64,000 nt of DNA, taken from Cyclaneusma minus (lineage: Eukaryota > Ascomycota > Leotiomycetes > Marthamycetales > Marthamycetaceae). Both the position numbers and the translations under genes were made by a program. Position 1 is the stretch's first letter. Every line of letters begins with the position of its first letter. Positions 1-12,383 of the stretch are shown here, piece after piece. The notes beneath the pieces were generated by a model. The model was not told the origin of the DNA. It did no database searches and saw nothing but the letters and a program-made list of their open reading frames with translations. The stretch spans positions 1,240,001 through 1,304,000 of the forward strand of contig JAKZHN010000002.1 of NCBI GenBank assembly GCA_037179335.1. The letters run 5' to 3'.

Positions 1-2730
1 CAATTTAATTGCGAATTCCGTATTTTATTGCTTTTATTTAAAAATATAAGCTATAATAAGAAATTATTTAATTGGAATTTTATATATAATATATTTAAAA
101 TTGCTATATAAGAATTTATTATTTAAAAATTTATTTAAAAATTTATTTATAAAATAAATTTATAAAATATAATTTTTATTATTATTACGGCGTATTTTAT
201 TTTTAGAATTTTTTAGGCTTTTTTGTAATTAAGTTTTTTTTAATTATAATACCAAAAGCGGTAAAAAATTAAAATATATTTTTAATAATATTAAATATAT
301 TTCCAATTATATTTAAAAATAATTAATAATTTATAATTTAAATATATATTTTTATATATATAATAGCAAATATTAAAATATTAACCGGCGTAATTATTAT
401 AATTTAATATAAGCTATTTTAATTGCTATTTTTATATTAAATTAAAATTTTGCTATTAAAAAGCAATATCCGGATTTTAATAATATTTAATTTATTATAT
501 ATAATAAGCGCTTATTTTATTTAAATATTAATTATATATTGCTATAATTGTTTTTTTTTATACAATAATAATTTGCGCAGCAATTATTATGAATAAAAAT
601 AAATTATTTAATATATAAAAATATACTTTAAAAATAAATAATATAAATATAAAATTATTTAAATTTATAATATTATTAAAATATTTAATAATTATTTATA
701 AAATTGCTTTTTTAAATATAAAAACGCCGATTTTAAAATAAATAGTATTATATATTTATATAAAAAATATATATAAATATTTAATTTTTTTAATAGTAAT
801 TGTATTTTTCGATATTTTCAATTTTTATAATATAAAATATAAATTTTTTGTAAATTGCTTTTAAATTATGGGTAAATTAAATATATATATATTTTTTTTA
901 AATAACTAATTAATTAATAATTTAGCTTTTTATATATATTATAATTTTGTTTTTTTTTAACTAATTTTCCCTTTATATAAATCTTTATATATAGCTTTTT
1001 TTATATTTTTTTTTCTAGCCGCTTAAATTCAATTTTTTCTAACCGCCGGCTAAATGCGAATTCCTAAACGGAATTAAATATTATAATTTTTATTGGTCGC
1101 TTTTTACTCCGTTATATTATTAATTAATAAAATAGGTTATTAATAATTTATTATTGCTATTCTAAATATATATAATATACATATAGCTAATATTTTTATA
1201 TAATATTATAATTTATAGCAATTATTTAAGCTTAAATAATAAAATTTATATCGAATATAAATTTGCTTAAAAAATAATTTCGAATTCCGGATTTCTTTTT
1301 ATTGCGAATATAAGTTTTATATAAATTTCTTTTTTTTTAAAAATCCTTTTGTAATATTTTTTAAATTTTTTAAATTTTTTAAATTTTTTATTTAAAATCT
1401 ATATTAATTTTTTATTTGCAAGACTTTTATTAATTTGAATTATTTCCTAATTTATATTTATTTAATTTAAATAATATTAAGCAAAATTAATTTTTATATT
1501 AAAATTTTAATTTAATTTTTAATATTTTTTGGTATAAATTATATACGCTATATTAAATATAAAATATCATTTAAAATATCATTTTTATCGATTCTTTTAA
1601 TATTTTTATTTTTGCTTATATTAATATTTTCAATTGTAATGCAAATACGTTTAAAAATGATGCATTTTTATTAATTATTTCGCTTATTAAACCGCTGCTT
1701 TTATTTTTTTATTTTTATTTTTCTAATCCATTATCTAGGTAAAATTGCTTTTTTTATTGCTCGTTTTATTGCTTTTCTTAATAAATATTTTATTGCTCCT
1801 TTTATTGCTTTTAATTTTCGGTTTAAATTACTATATTCGTCGCAGGTAGGTTATCGAATATTAATTTAGCTTTAAATTAAACCGACCTAGGATCGAAATC
1901 GCGGACCTTAAATTCGGCCTTTATTTATTTTAAAAGTTTTTCCGTATTAAATATATCGTAAATATTTCATAGGTTATTTAATCTATATATAACGTTAATT
2001 CCTTTACGGACGAGGAATTATCGGAGTTTTTTTATAACTAGTATATATATTTATTGGAATATATAAAGGGTCTAGCTATTGAATTCGCTTTTAAATTCTT
2101 CGTAGATATTATAATCCATTAAATTAAAATAGCCTATATTTATAATAATGCGTATTATATAGGTTATTAGCGCTTTTTTTAAAAATTGGTTATTAACGGG
2201 TATTTTTTAAAATACCGTATCGCATTTTTTAATCGTACCGTATATAAACGGTTTTTTAGCTTATAAAATAAATTGCTTTATAATATAGCGAAATATATTT
2301 TAAACGGCTTATCTTTATTATTATTCGTTGGAATTTAATTATTATTCCGGCGTACCCGGTTATTATTCGTTATTATTAGCTATAGCTTATGCTAATTATT
2401 ATTGTGCGATATAAACGCTCGCTTATAGCTTGACGATTACCGTATTAGCGGTTTTTTATAAATATTTAATTAGGTTGCAATTAGAATAGATTATACGCGA
2501 AAATAAATTAACGAATTTCGCCGTAATTCTCGTATATAGTTTACCCGCTAATAATAAAAATCTTCCGATATTAATAATACGTAATTATATTTTATACCGG
2601 AGAATAAATCGATTTTTTTTATTTTGCTAATTTATAATCTAATAAACTATTAATTAATATTGGTAGGCGTTTTATATATATATATAGATTGAATTATATA
2701 ATTAATAATTTAAATTTATTTGTTTCTATA

Positions 2731-2937
2731 GGGGTCAGGGTGGTGCGCGCGGGGTGATAAATAGTATGTTGATTGGCTATAGAGAGGAAAGGGAATTGGA
2801 GGGCCGCTGGAAAGCTATGGGGGTGGTCCCTATGGCTAGCGCTAAGGGCTTGGGGCTCGCGCCCCGGGGCCGGGGCGCGAGGCGCGTGCCAAGCATGTGA
2901 CGCGTGGCGCGTGCCTTTATAGCCTTAGGCAGGGATT
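2731..2937. other. GC-rich island inside the AT block
   Basis: About 200 bp of clearly GC-rich sequence with abrupt edges inside DNA that is otherwise nearly pure A+T. It contains many CpG and CpA sites that RIP would normally have removed. It has no long open frame. It is followed by TATAAAAA-like sequence at about 2966. It may be a short insertion that arrived after RIP, or a fragment too short or too single-copy to be a RIP target. Identity unknown. Confidence 0.7.
2856..2881. repeat. Perfect GC palindrome
   Basis: A 26-base inverted repeat made of a 12-base arm (CTCGCGCCCCGG), two central G residues and the exact reverse complement arm. It lies in the centre of the GC-rich island. It could form a very stable hairpin or cruciform, and it is the strongest secondary-structure element I saw in the left AT block. 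Function unknown. Confidence 0.85.
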
Positions 2938-5084
2938 TATATACTGGGAATTTTCTAAATTATAAAAAGGCTCCAATGAATTATTGATTAAAATAATTAA
3001 TTAAAATTCTTTTTTTTTTTCAATTAATAATTTTTTTTTCTCCAATTAATTTATTTAATAATAAAATTTTAAAAATTATATTATAAATTATTTATTAATT
3101 TACAGCTTTATTCATTTTCTTTTGGCTATATATATATATATATTTTTTAATAGTAAGCTTATTTATAAAAACAAATATTTTAAATGCTTTATTTAATAAA
3201 TTCTTGATTATAAAGTCAAATAGATTATTATAGCCGTTAATTTATTGGATTTTTTAGAATTTTTAATATTTATAGCTTTAGCAAAAATATAAAATATTAA
3301 TTATAAGTTTTTTTTTAATTACAATATTCAATTTAATTAGGCATTTATATAAAAATAATAAATTTATATAAATAATTATAGGAATATTAAATATTTTAAA
3401 TATAATGGCTATAATATAGCCAATATCTATTTTTTGAATTATAATTAAAATTTCTAAAATTGAAATTAAATGGGTAATACATTTGGATTTAATGCTGAAT
3501 TAATAGACTAGATTTTTTTTAATTTTAAAAATGCTATTAATTTTATTTATAAATTTATTTGCCAATATAATAATATATTCAATTTGGAAAAGTAAAGTTT
3601 TATTATTAGCAAAGCTACTATTTATAAAAATTAGAAATTTAAAGCTATTTAAATTAAAACCAATATATATTAATTTTCGGTTAAGATAATTTAATTGCCA
3701 AGCAATAATTTTATTTAATATTTTAATATTTTTAAAAATAAACTTTTAATATTAGGCTATAATAAATAGATTGCAAAAGGCTTTAAATTGGCAATTCTGG
3801 GCTATATAATCGTTTTTGGCTTTTTTATTAATATATTTAATTTTTATAATAGAAGATTTAATATTTATTAATTTAAGATTTTTGTTTTAATTTTTTTAAA
3901 TAAAAATTATTAAATTATTATTTTAAAAAATAAGGACTAAGCTATTAAAAATAATTGAAATTTCTATTTTAAATTTGATTTTAATTTTGGTTTTAAATGC
4001 CGCTTTTTGAAATTTAGATTTTTTAATTTAGTTTATTTAATATTAGCCAATTAAAAAGTATTATTAGTTTAAAGGGCTATAATTGCAAAATGCTTATTAA
4101 AAATAGTAATTATAAAATAAAAATTATAAATTAAAGCTTTTATAAGAAAATTTTTAATATAGTAAATTAAATAAATAATAAATTAATATAATTTAATTTT
4201 AGCTATATTGTATAATGGCTTTTTAAAGCAAATAATTATTTTTTTTTGAAAATTTTAAAGCTATTTCTTTAAATAATTAATAATAGATTTTTTTATTTAA
4301 AAAATTAAAAAATTGGATATAAATTTGGGTAATATTTCTAAATTATAATTTATAAATTTTGTTACTATATAAATTTTTAATATTAAATAAAAATAGGCCA
4401 AGGCAAAATATTAGCTATTGGCTGGATTTTTAAATTATAAATAATTGAATAAAAATTTATTTTTTGCTAATATTACTATAGTTTTGGATAATAAATTTTG
4501 ATTTTTTATAAGAAATAATGATTTTTTTTAATTTTTTAATTATTTTAAATTTAACAATTCTGTTTTTTAAAATACTGGTATTAATTTAAATAAATTTAAA
4601 TATATTAATATTCAGAAATTTAGAAATTTTAATTTTATTTAATATTTTAAATAGCTGATTAGAAATAATTATTCTGCTATTTTTTTTAAAAAAAATAGCT
4701 TAATTTAAAAGAAAATAGTAAAATATACTATTAAAATTTATAAACAAAATTTAATTGCCAAATTAAAAAAATTGGAAAATTGGAAATTAATTTAAAAATT
4801 TATTGGAATTTTTTATAATTATATTAAATATATTAAAATAATTTGTTTTTTAAATTTTAGCTTTAAATTTAATAGCAAAAATTGCAATGCTAAATTATTT
4901 ATTTATTATAAATATAATAATAGCAGTTGCAATTACAATTATTGCCAATGCAAATATGAATATTTTATTTATAATAAAAAATATCTAGTAATTAAATACA
5001 AATTTAAAAAAAATAAAAAGCCTAAAATATAAAGCCATTAATACATCGGCATTGCCAATAATATTCGCCAATATATTATCAATA

Positions 5085-5330
5085 ATTTTTTTTTTCGCTA
5101 GCAAATAATTTTTTAATATTATTAAATATTTATATATTGCCGCCAACCAATATTAAATAATCGCTATTAGCCAATTTTTTTTTATTTTTGCTAATAAATA
5201 ATTATATCATATTATTGCTAATTAATATTATTAAATAATTGCCGCTAGCCAATTTTTTTTTATTTTCGCTAGCAAATAATTATATTATATTATCGCTAGC
5301 TAATATTATTAAATAATTGCCGCTAATTAA
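5085..5330. repeat. Short AT-rich tandem repeat, about 80-bp unit
   Basis: About three consecutive copies of a unit of roughly 77-84 bases. Each copy contains a T-run, then TTCGCTAGCAAATAATT or a variant, then a GCTAATATTATTAAATAATT-type segment, then GCCGCTAGCCAA or a variant. Copies differ mainly by C/T and A/G changes such as cgctagc versus tgctaat. This is a degraded tandem repeat inside the AT block. Confidence 0.6.
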
Positions 5331-8204
5331 TTATAATTTATTATTGCCAATTAATAAACCAGGGCTTATATTATTGGCAGTTTTTTTTTTGTTTTTAAAA
5401 AATTATAATTGCATATTTGGATTATTGCAATTTGATATAAATTCGAAATTTAAAATATTTTGCCTAATTAAGCTATTTAATTTTTTTTTTATTTTTTTTT
5501 ATTTTTTAATATAATATTATTTGCTATGCTTATATTTTAAAAATTTATTAGCTATTTTTTAAAGCATTTTAAAATATAAAGCTTTTTTTAAATATAATAG
5601 CCTAAAATAATATAGCCTAGCTAGAAATTTTTACTTAGCTATTTTAATATTTAAAATATTTAATAATAAAATTTAAAATAATTTGGCTTTTAATAAAATT
5701 AAAAACATATTACCGGATTAATTTTTTTCATATTTTTATTATTGGGCTTAGCATTTAAAAATTTTTAAAAAATTAATGGCTAAAAACCAATTTATTATTT
5801 TTTCTTTTTTAAAAATTTTTTAATTAATTATTATATTAGTAAAAAAAAAGAAAATTTATATAATATTTTAAAAAAAATTAAAAACCATAATTATAGCAAA
5901 ATATAATTATATATTATTTAAATAAAATACAAAAAACCCTTTTTGTATAATTTCAATAGCTTTTTTCTATTAATAGCTTTTTAGCTTTATTTAAAAAAGC
6001 TATATATATATAATTTGTTTTTTTTTAATTTTGCAATTGCTTTATTTATTTTTAATTTATTTGCAAAAATCTAAAAATGGATTTTTAAATTATAGCTTTT
6101 TAGCTTTATTGCTTTTTATTATTTAAATAATTTTTTTGATTGTTTTTTTTGATTTTTTTAAGAAAACAAAGGCTATTTTATATTTTATATAATATTAGAA
6201 ATTTAATAAAATATTTTAAAAAAAATAAGAAAATTATAATTAAAATTTTAAATTTTATCATAAATATTACAATTATAATATTTTTAATTTCTTTTTCAAA
6301 GCAATATTAAATGCTGAGAATCGTTTTTATAGCTATAAAAAAATTATTATATAATATAATATAAAAATTTTAGCTAGGAATTTTGTTTTATGCATTTGCT
6401 TTTAATATTAGCTATTTTTATTATTGGAAATTTTGGATTTTCATTATATTTTTCCCAAATAAAAATTTATTTAATAATCGCTATTATATTTTAAAAAATA
6501 TTAAAAACAATTTATTATAATAATTAAAGCTATCTTCAAAATTTAATAATATTAAATTGTTTAATAATAAAAATTGCATATAAATTTATTTTTTTAGCAA
6601 TACTTTTAGCATTGGCTTTGGCATTTTGTTTTATTAATAATTATGTTTTCGCAAATTGCTATTAAAAAAATTATATAGCTTTTTTTTTCCAATTTTATAT
6701 ATTATTATAATGTTTTGCTATTTCTATTAACTAAAAAAATTTCCTAAATATTAATATTTTTAAAATTTAAGCAATTTTAATAGCTTTTTAAATTTAAAAT
6801 ACCAATTAGCAAAAAATTGCTATTATTATTTATATAAATAGCTTTATAGTATAATATAGCTTTTTAAAATATATTTTAAAAAATGCCAATTAATATTTAA
6901 TATTATATTAATTGCTAATTTTAATAAGCTTTTTAAATATTAAATTAAAATTTATTTATTTATTTGGCGCTTTTAATAGCTTAATAAATACTTTATTAAA
7001 ATTTAATTATAAAATTATTGCTAATTAATATTTTTATTTGCAAATTTATACAATTATTAATAATTGCCAATTTAATAAAAAAACGTTATTTTTTTAAGCT
7101 TTTAAATTTGCTATATTATTTTTTACGGCTTGGCAATAAATATTTTTAAAAAATATTAAAATTATCAGCGCTTTTAAAAATACTTTTATATAATAAAAGG
7201 CTTTAAAATATATCCGGCTATTTTTATAATGTTTATAAAATAAATTTACTTTCGCAAAATAAATAATGCTAAATAAAAAAACGGATTATTTAATTCGATT
7301 TTTTTTAAATTGCTATTTTTATTATTAAATATATTTATATTATTTATTTGCAAAATAATTTAATTTTTGCATTTTTATTAATTAAATTTATTATATAAAA
7401 AATCCATTGCTTATAAGGCAATTGAAAACAAAATAAGGCTTTTAATTTAAAATTTGATATATTGCAAAATATAATTAATTTTATATTATTGCTAATTAAT
7501 TTTTTTATCCAGTTTTTATTATTTTAGCTTAATAAATTAATAAGCAATAATATATTAAAAATTAATTAGTTAAAAATATTTAAAATTGGCGAATTTATAA
7601 TAAAAAAATAATTTTATATTAAAAATTAGCAAAAATTTAAAAAACAAAAAATTTAGCGCTAATATATAATATTTGCAAATAATAATAAATATGCTATTTT
7701 AATTTTTTTTAATAATAAGGCTAATAAAAAATATTAAAAAATTAATATAATTTTTGCAATAATTAATATTAATATATATTTAATTGCTATTTTTTGCGCT
7801 ATTTTTATATTTAATTTCTAATTTTTTTATATATCGTTTTTTTGCTATTTAATTAAAAAATTTAATTGGAAATATTATATTTTAATAATTAAAAACTATT
7901 TGCGATTTTTTGGCATTTTTAATTAAAAAAAATTATTAATTATAGCATTTATAAAAAAAACCGCTTTTTATATTGCCAATTTAAATATGCCAAAATCTAA
8001 AATTTAATATATTAGCTATTAAAATTTTAATACAATAAAATTTTAATACAATAAAGCATTATTATAAATACAATTTAAAATTAAAATTTTAATTTAGCTT
8101 TTAATTTCTTATAAATCGTTTTCCGTTTTTTTAAATAAAAAAAATAAAAACAATTACCTTTGCCAACTAATCCTTTTTTTTTTTTTTTTCTTAAGCACAG
8201 CCCC

Positions 8205-8400
8205 CAGCGCTTCGTTTGAATTTGGCCGGTCGAAGCTAGCTGCCTTAATTTCAAAAGCCGCAATAGCAATTATATACCGCCAGCTATATAGGCTTTGCTT
8301 AAAAGCCTTCTTGGCATTAAAACAGCCAGCTTCGCTAGCTATGCCTTGCAATACATTAATTTTTAATTACTTTCTTATTTTTGCATATAATAAACTAAAT
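8205..8400. repeat. RIP-mutated copy of a duplicated sequence
   Basis: This stretch aligns base for base with the downstream copy at about 8,650-8,845. Almost every difference is C-to-T or G-to-A in this copy, for example gcaacggcggtcacg downstream versus gcaatagcaattata here. It lies on the AT side of the isochore boundary. Only one short discordance (cag/cga near the left end) does not fit the pattern. Confidence 0.85.
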
Positions 8401-8649
8401 TATATATAATATTAATATATAATAGAAAAATAGCTAATCCCATTACATAATTAAATAAGGCTGGATATTATCGGCTAAAAATCCATTTAGCCAGCTAGCT
8501 AGCAGTGTAGGGCCGCAATCTCATCAAACCATAAAAAATCTTTGCAATACCAGCTTTTAAAGCTTTAAGCTTTAAAACAAAAATCGCGGTCAGCTATAGC
8601 TCTTGAATTTCCTCCCTCCTACCCTACATAATCTTTAGTCTAGTTACAT

Positions 8650-8845
8650 AGCCTCAGCCGGTCAGAGCTAGCTGCCTCAGTCCCAAAAGCCGCAACGGCG
8701 GTCACGTGCCGCCAGCCACGTAGGCTTCGCTTAAAAGCCTTCTTGGCATTAAGACAGCCAGCTCCGCTGGCTGTGCCCCGCAATACACTGATCTTTAATC
8801 ACCTCCTCGTTCCTGCATATGACAGACTAGACCATATATCGTAAA
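8650..8845. repeat. Unmutated copy of the same duplicated sequence
   Basis: Partner of the copy at 8,205-8,400 in the same orientation. It retains the C and G residues lost in the first copy. Read on the minus strand, both copies share an open stretch with the motif NAKKAFK followed by Arg/Ala-rich codons, so it may once have been part of a coding element, but I recognise no domain. It marks the point where normal-GC DNA begins. Confidence 0.8.
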
Positions 8846-9172
8846 AGATCGAAGCATGAATTTCTAATTTCGACGAGGCAAGATCTCAACGTTCCCTTAT
8901 TTCCCAATACCCATGGCCACACTCATCAATATTTACCCCAGCAACCACCTGGCTATCCCCATGAAGCAGCTAATGACTGCTACAACCGCCGTGAGCACCA
9001 TGCTTCGTTCTCTGATGGCGTATCTTCCGCAATAGTAGCATCTACCTCCAGATCGAGTATCCTTGTGACTGAAGCCTGGTTGGCCTTTGTGTCTTGCACA
9101 GGAGAATTGGAGAGGGGAATATTGGCAACATTCTCGCTGTTGCCGTAGACCTGATGAGTATGTTGCTCCAGG

Positions 9173-10228
9173 TTAACTAAGGTCGTGTCGCTTCCAGTCT
9201 CTCCTGTGGCCGTAGGCCAAGATGCAGTCCGGATTACGACAGGTCCATCGGTTGTCGGCGTTCGTGGTCTCGTTGGCGTCGCTTGGGAAAGGGCTTGGTG
9301 TAGCATCCGCGGTGCGATTGGCAGCTTGATCTGGGAGTCCCGCAGGAGCCGCAAAGAGAGCAATATCACCTGCCATGACTTGTGAGAGACGAAACAGAAA
9401 CGTGGGGAATTATAGATGGAGACAGAACAGTACTTGGAGTGGTACACCAGAGGGTGGTGTCAGAACCATGACACCGAAGTCTATGGCTTGAGGTTTAAGC
9501 GTCAACCTGAAGCTCTCGGGCGATGGTGGAGGTCAGGTTTCCACAATTGGCAGGGACGAGGGGGACTCAGTGGGAGGCGTAAAGTGTGTATAGCTCGAGT
9601 CATGTTCTGACTGCGGTACGGGCAGAGCAGGGCGAAGCTCTGGAGGTATATCGTATGATATTTCGCAAAATTTGAAAGTAGTGAGCATCGGCTGCGGAGG
9701 ATGAAGAGGCCGGAGAAATAACAGGAGCAGCACGGCGTTGACGAAGCTGGCGAGCTTGAGCCGGAGGAATGGAAGACCCAGCAGGAGAATTCCCAACGAC
9801 AGAAGCCAGGGCTGGAGTAGCAGGCCACCGAGCTGAAAGCCTCTCGGCAATCTCGGAGGCGGATTTGCTAATGAGAGTGTCGACGAGTTCCTTGGAAGTA
9901 GTAGAGGTCGTGTTGGAAGGGGCCTCGGAGATCTAGGGCGGGAGGCTCTCGGCAGGCATTGCTTGAGTTCGAGCTGGATTCGTAGTTTTTGTTTGGTGAT
10001 GTTGACGATTTTCGGCAGATGTTGAGGTCGAGGCAGTTTTGGTAGCTATAGCTGTGTTTTCCCTTTTAGTACTCAGTCTTGGAATGAATTCGAGAGTTTC
10101 AACTATACCTGTGTTTTCGATCCTCTGACGCTTTTTGGTTTGCGGCCAGGTCGCAGCTTTTGTCTCAAATGCGCTCTCATCAGTACCTGAATCCTTTGAT
10201 CGACTTTCTTCCGGAGTCTGGCTCGGCT
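9173..10228 (-). pseudogene. C2H2-finger family protein, copy 1 (probably damaged)
   Basis: The minus strand shows coding-like sequence in several frames. From about 10,228 to 9,600 one frame encodes a basic nuclear-localisation-like motif (KKRQR) and Ser/Thr/Ala/Pro-rich sequence. It is interrupted by one TAG at 9933-9935, where a CAG would fit, with the reading frame continuing unchanged beyond it. The last segment, 9376-9173, encodes an Ala-rich stretch and then a finger-like tail, RWTC-x3-C followed by HRRDWKRH. A stop comes three residues later, so the second zinc-binding His of a normal C2H2 finger is absent in this reading. The layout (basic motif, Pro/Ala linker, C-terminal finger) matches the two genes upstream at 11.1-12.3 and 14-16 kb. 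Introns could explain some frame changes. I infer a decaying paralogue; function unknown, probably nuclear. Confidence 0.5.
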
Positions 10229-11135
10229 AGTACTTTGAAATCATGTCCGGAGTCATCGTGGAGAAGCTTGCAAGTAGTTGCCGAGTCGTAGTTGGGTGAG
10301 ACAGGAATCTCAAAGCTTCTACAGCGGAGCTGCCGTGATGTGCTTGAAAGACAGGTCCAGCGGGAAGTCGTAAACAAGGAGAGGGAATGGCTAAAGAGAG
10401 CCAGCAAGAAATCTCATGTCACGATACTCATGGCGCGCGAGGCCGAGTAATAATAGCCGCAGCGTTGAGTGAGAATGCTAAGCCCTAGAAAGACGTCGGA
10501 ATTAGAAAGGTGTGTTTATTATTTGTGCGGCGATGGCGAAATATTCGGTCGAATCTGGAGATCAAGCCCGATCAATTTGGTCGATGGCCGAACTCCAAAT
10601 TTCTTAGAGATTCCGTCCGATATAGAACACCATGAATTAAGTAGGGCACAAATACACAGGCACGCAGGTAGTAAGCAGCATAAAATTAGAAGTCACCCAA
10701 GAACTACTATAATGGACAAGTACAATACGTCCGGGCATCCCATTTCTATTTTACTATCTCTGTATTCCCCCTAGCCCCCACCGCTGGTCTTATTGCCTCC
10801 TGTTCTTTTCTATTCCCCGTGCTGCAGACTATCCACCCTCTCCATAACCTGTCTTGTGCTGTCCTCCAAGTTCCTTTCCACCAGCAGAATTTTTTTCAAT
10901 CTGTGTTGCTGCCTGTATTTGGGAGTTGTAACCCAGTCGGAAAGAACTGAGGTAAACTGAACGCCGTAAATGCGGAAAACATGCGAGGTTAGGTACGGCA
11001 TGAAAGAGATGTCGGGAGAGAGGCTGAAGGTGCAGTTGTGGAATTGGCAGCGCAAGTGAGGCTGGCGGACCGAGCTCCAAATCAAGAACGCCCAACCACT
11101 CCGGTACCTCGCCCATGGTGAAGTGTGAAGACCGT
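10229..11135. other. Spacer between family copies 1 and 2
   Basis: No convincing gene. Short open stretches occur on both strands, including minus-strand overlaps with the 3' end of copy 2, but none has a clear start, codon pattern or family match. It probably contains the 5' region of copy 1 and the 3' region of copy 2. Confidence 0.4.
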
Positions 11136-12263
11136 TTAGCGACGGTGAATGTTATGCTTCGTTTTATCGTGGCGGTCCCTATCTTTCTTATGGACGTAGC
11201 TCCTGGAACACTGGCTAAGCCCGCAGGCAAAGCGGCCGTTTGGACCAGGAGTTTCCGTGGGGTTTCGGGGTAGCGTCGTAGGTGTAGCGGCGGCGGTGGA
11301 GACAACGGGGACGAGGGGAGCAGGAGCTGGCTGATCAGCAGGCTGAACAGAAACATCTGGGTGAATGGGAGGAGCGACATGAACAGCTGGGGCCACAGCG
11401 GGAGGCGGAGCAGTTTGACCCCATCCACCAGCGACGGGATGAGCTTGAGCTGCAGGCAGAGCCGGGGCAGTTTGACCCCATCCACCAGCGACTGGATGAC
11501 CTTGAGCTGCAGGCAGAGCTGGGGCAGCTTGACCCCATCCACCAGCGACGGGATGACCTTGAGCTGCAGGAGGAGCCGGAGCAGCTTGACCCCAGCCATC
11601 GGAAGCTGGAGTATCTTGGTTTGCCACTAGGGGAGCTGCAGTGGGAGGAGTTCGAGAACCGTCGGTATGAGCTTGAATTTGATGATAAGGTTGATCGTTG
11701 ACTGCGAGGTCTTGGTCTGGGAATATGTCAGTCAAGCCCGCAATCAGAGGTCCTGCATCGGCGGATGGGAAAATCCAGAGCAATGTGGGAACCGAAGCTG
11801 GGTTGTGGGCCGTACCTTCGCGTGTGTCATTCGAGATCTGCGCAGGTAACAACCTTCCTACCATGTGCCAGAATACAAAACGGTGCTGAGGTACAGCACG
11901 CATCGAAGCCATGACCTCTGGATGGCAGCTATCCATCAATAGCTCCACGAAGATGGCCCGAACTTCTTCGTCCGTAGCTCCGTTGTCTTTGGCGTATTGC
12001 CCGAGACTCGTCAAAAATGGCACAGCGCCAGGATATTGGTTGACAAGAGCGGTGAGAGTGCCTGAGCTCTTTGGGTCTCCTGGAGCAGACTGCCAACGCT
12101 GCCAAAGGCTCTCGCGCAAACTGAAAAGCTCGCCGATGGAGCCTGAAACCTTATGCGCCGGCTGAGGAGGAAGCAGAAGCTTCTGGGTTCGCTGACGTTT
12201 GTTCGGAGGAGACTCTCGTGAAGTCATCAACGACCGCGCAGAGGAGGCTGTACCGTCGACCAT
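11136..12263 (-). CDS. Pro/Ala-rich nuclear protein with C-terminal C2H2 finger, copy 2
   Basis: A single-exon frame of 375 residues from ATG at 12,263. An N-terminal basic motif (NKRQR) suggests nuclear entry. A globular part at about residues 50-190 is rich in Leu, Phe and Trp and is not recognised. Next comes a low-complexity region with about 3.5 copies of a 19-residue repeat (core GHPVAGGWGQAAPALPAAQ), then a Pro/Val/Thr linker. The last residues form a C2H2-type zinc finger, C-x4-C-x12-H-x4-H, with basic residues before the first His. An in-frame ATG lies 40 codons upstream at 12,383; its fourth codon is TAA, and the other 36 codons encode a further basic motif (RKRQR), suggesting a truncated older start. 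A possible DNA- or RNA-binding protein. It is the best preserved of the three local copies. Function unknown. Confidence 0.65.
   Translation of the reverse strand: MVDGTASSARSLMTSRESPPNKRQRTQKLLLPPQPAHKVSGSIGELFSLRESLWQRWQSAPGDPKSSGTLTALVNQYPGAVPFLTSLGQYAKDNGATDEEVRAIFVELLMDSCHPEVMASMRAVPQHRFVFWHMVGRLLPAQISNDTREGTAHNPASVPTLLWIFPSADAGPLIAGLTDIFPDQDLAVNDQPYHQIQAHTDGSRTPPTAAPLVANQDTPASDGWGQAAPAPPAAQGHPVAGGWGQAAPALPAAQGHPVAGGWGQTAPALPAAQAHPVAGGWGQTAPPPAVAPAVHVAPPIHPDVSVQPADQPAPAPLVPVVSTAAATPTTLPRNPTETPGPNGRFACGLSQCSRSYVHKKDRDRHDKTKHNIHRR
11400..11605 (-). repeat. 57-bp in-frame tandem repeat
   Basis: About 3.5 head-to-tail copies of a 57-bp unit inside copy 2 of the C2H2-finger family. Each unit encodes 19 residues with GGWGQ and PALPAAQ cores. 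Copies are nearly identical, so the array is young or homogenised. The repeat length keeps the frame, so copy number can change without breaking the protein. Confidence 0.8.
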
Positions 12264-12383
12264 GCCAAGCAATTTGTCTGCATTGATAGCAGTAGTGTTG
12301 GTGGCTTGCGAGCTTTGTTCTGCGATGGTCTCTCTTTGGCGCTTGCGCGGCGAGGTTTTCGAAGCATTCGGTTATGGTCCCAT

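Larger units (their letters stand above)
1..8450. other. AT-rich RIP-type isochore, left block
   Basis: This is extremely AT-rich DNA with no open frame of credible length; all three frames on both strands are saturated with TAA/TAG. Isolated coding-like remnants survive only as short degenerate stretches. The surviving C and G residues sit mostly in GpC steps (agct, gcaa, tgct). Established knowledge: such blocks in Pezizomycotina are usually transposons destroyed by RIP. I could not identify the original element type in 3000-8150. The part at 1840-2700 is less degraded and keeps scattered CG-containing words, but no recognisable domain. The block grades into normal GC between about 8,200 and 8,650. 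Confidence 0.9.

Noticed and set aside
5317..5514. Open frame of 65 codons in the left AT block
   Set aside because: Phe/Ile/Leu-only composition from T-rich DNA; it is a compositional artefact overlapping the tandem repeat.
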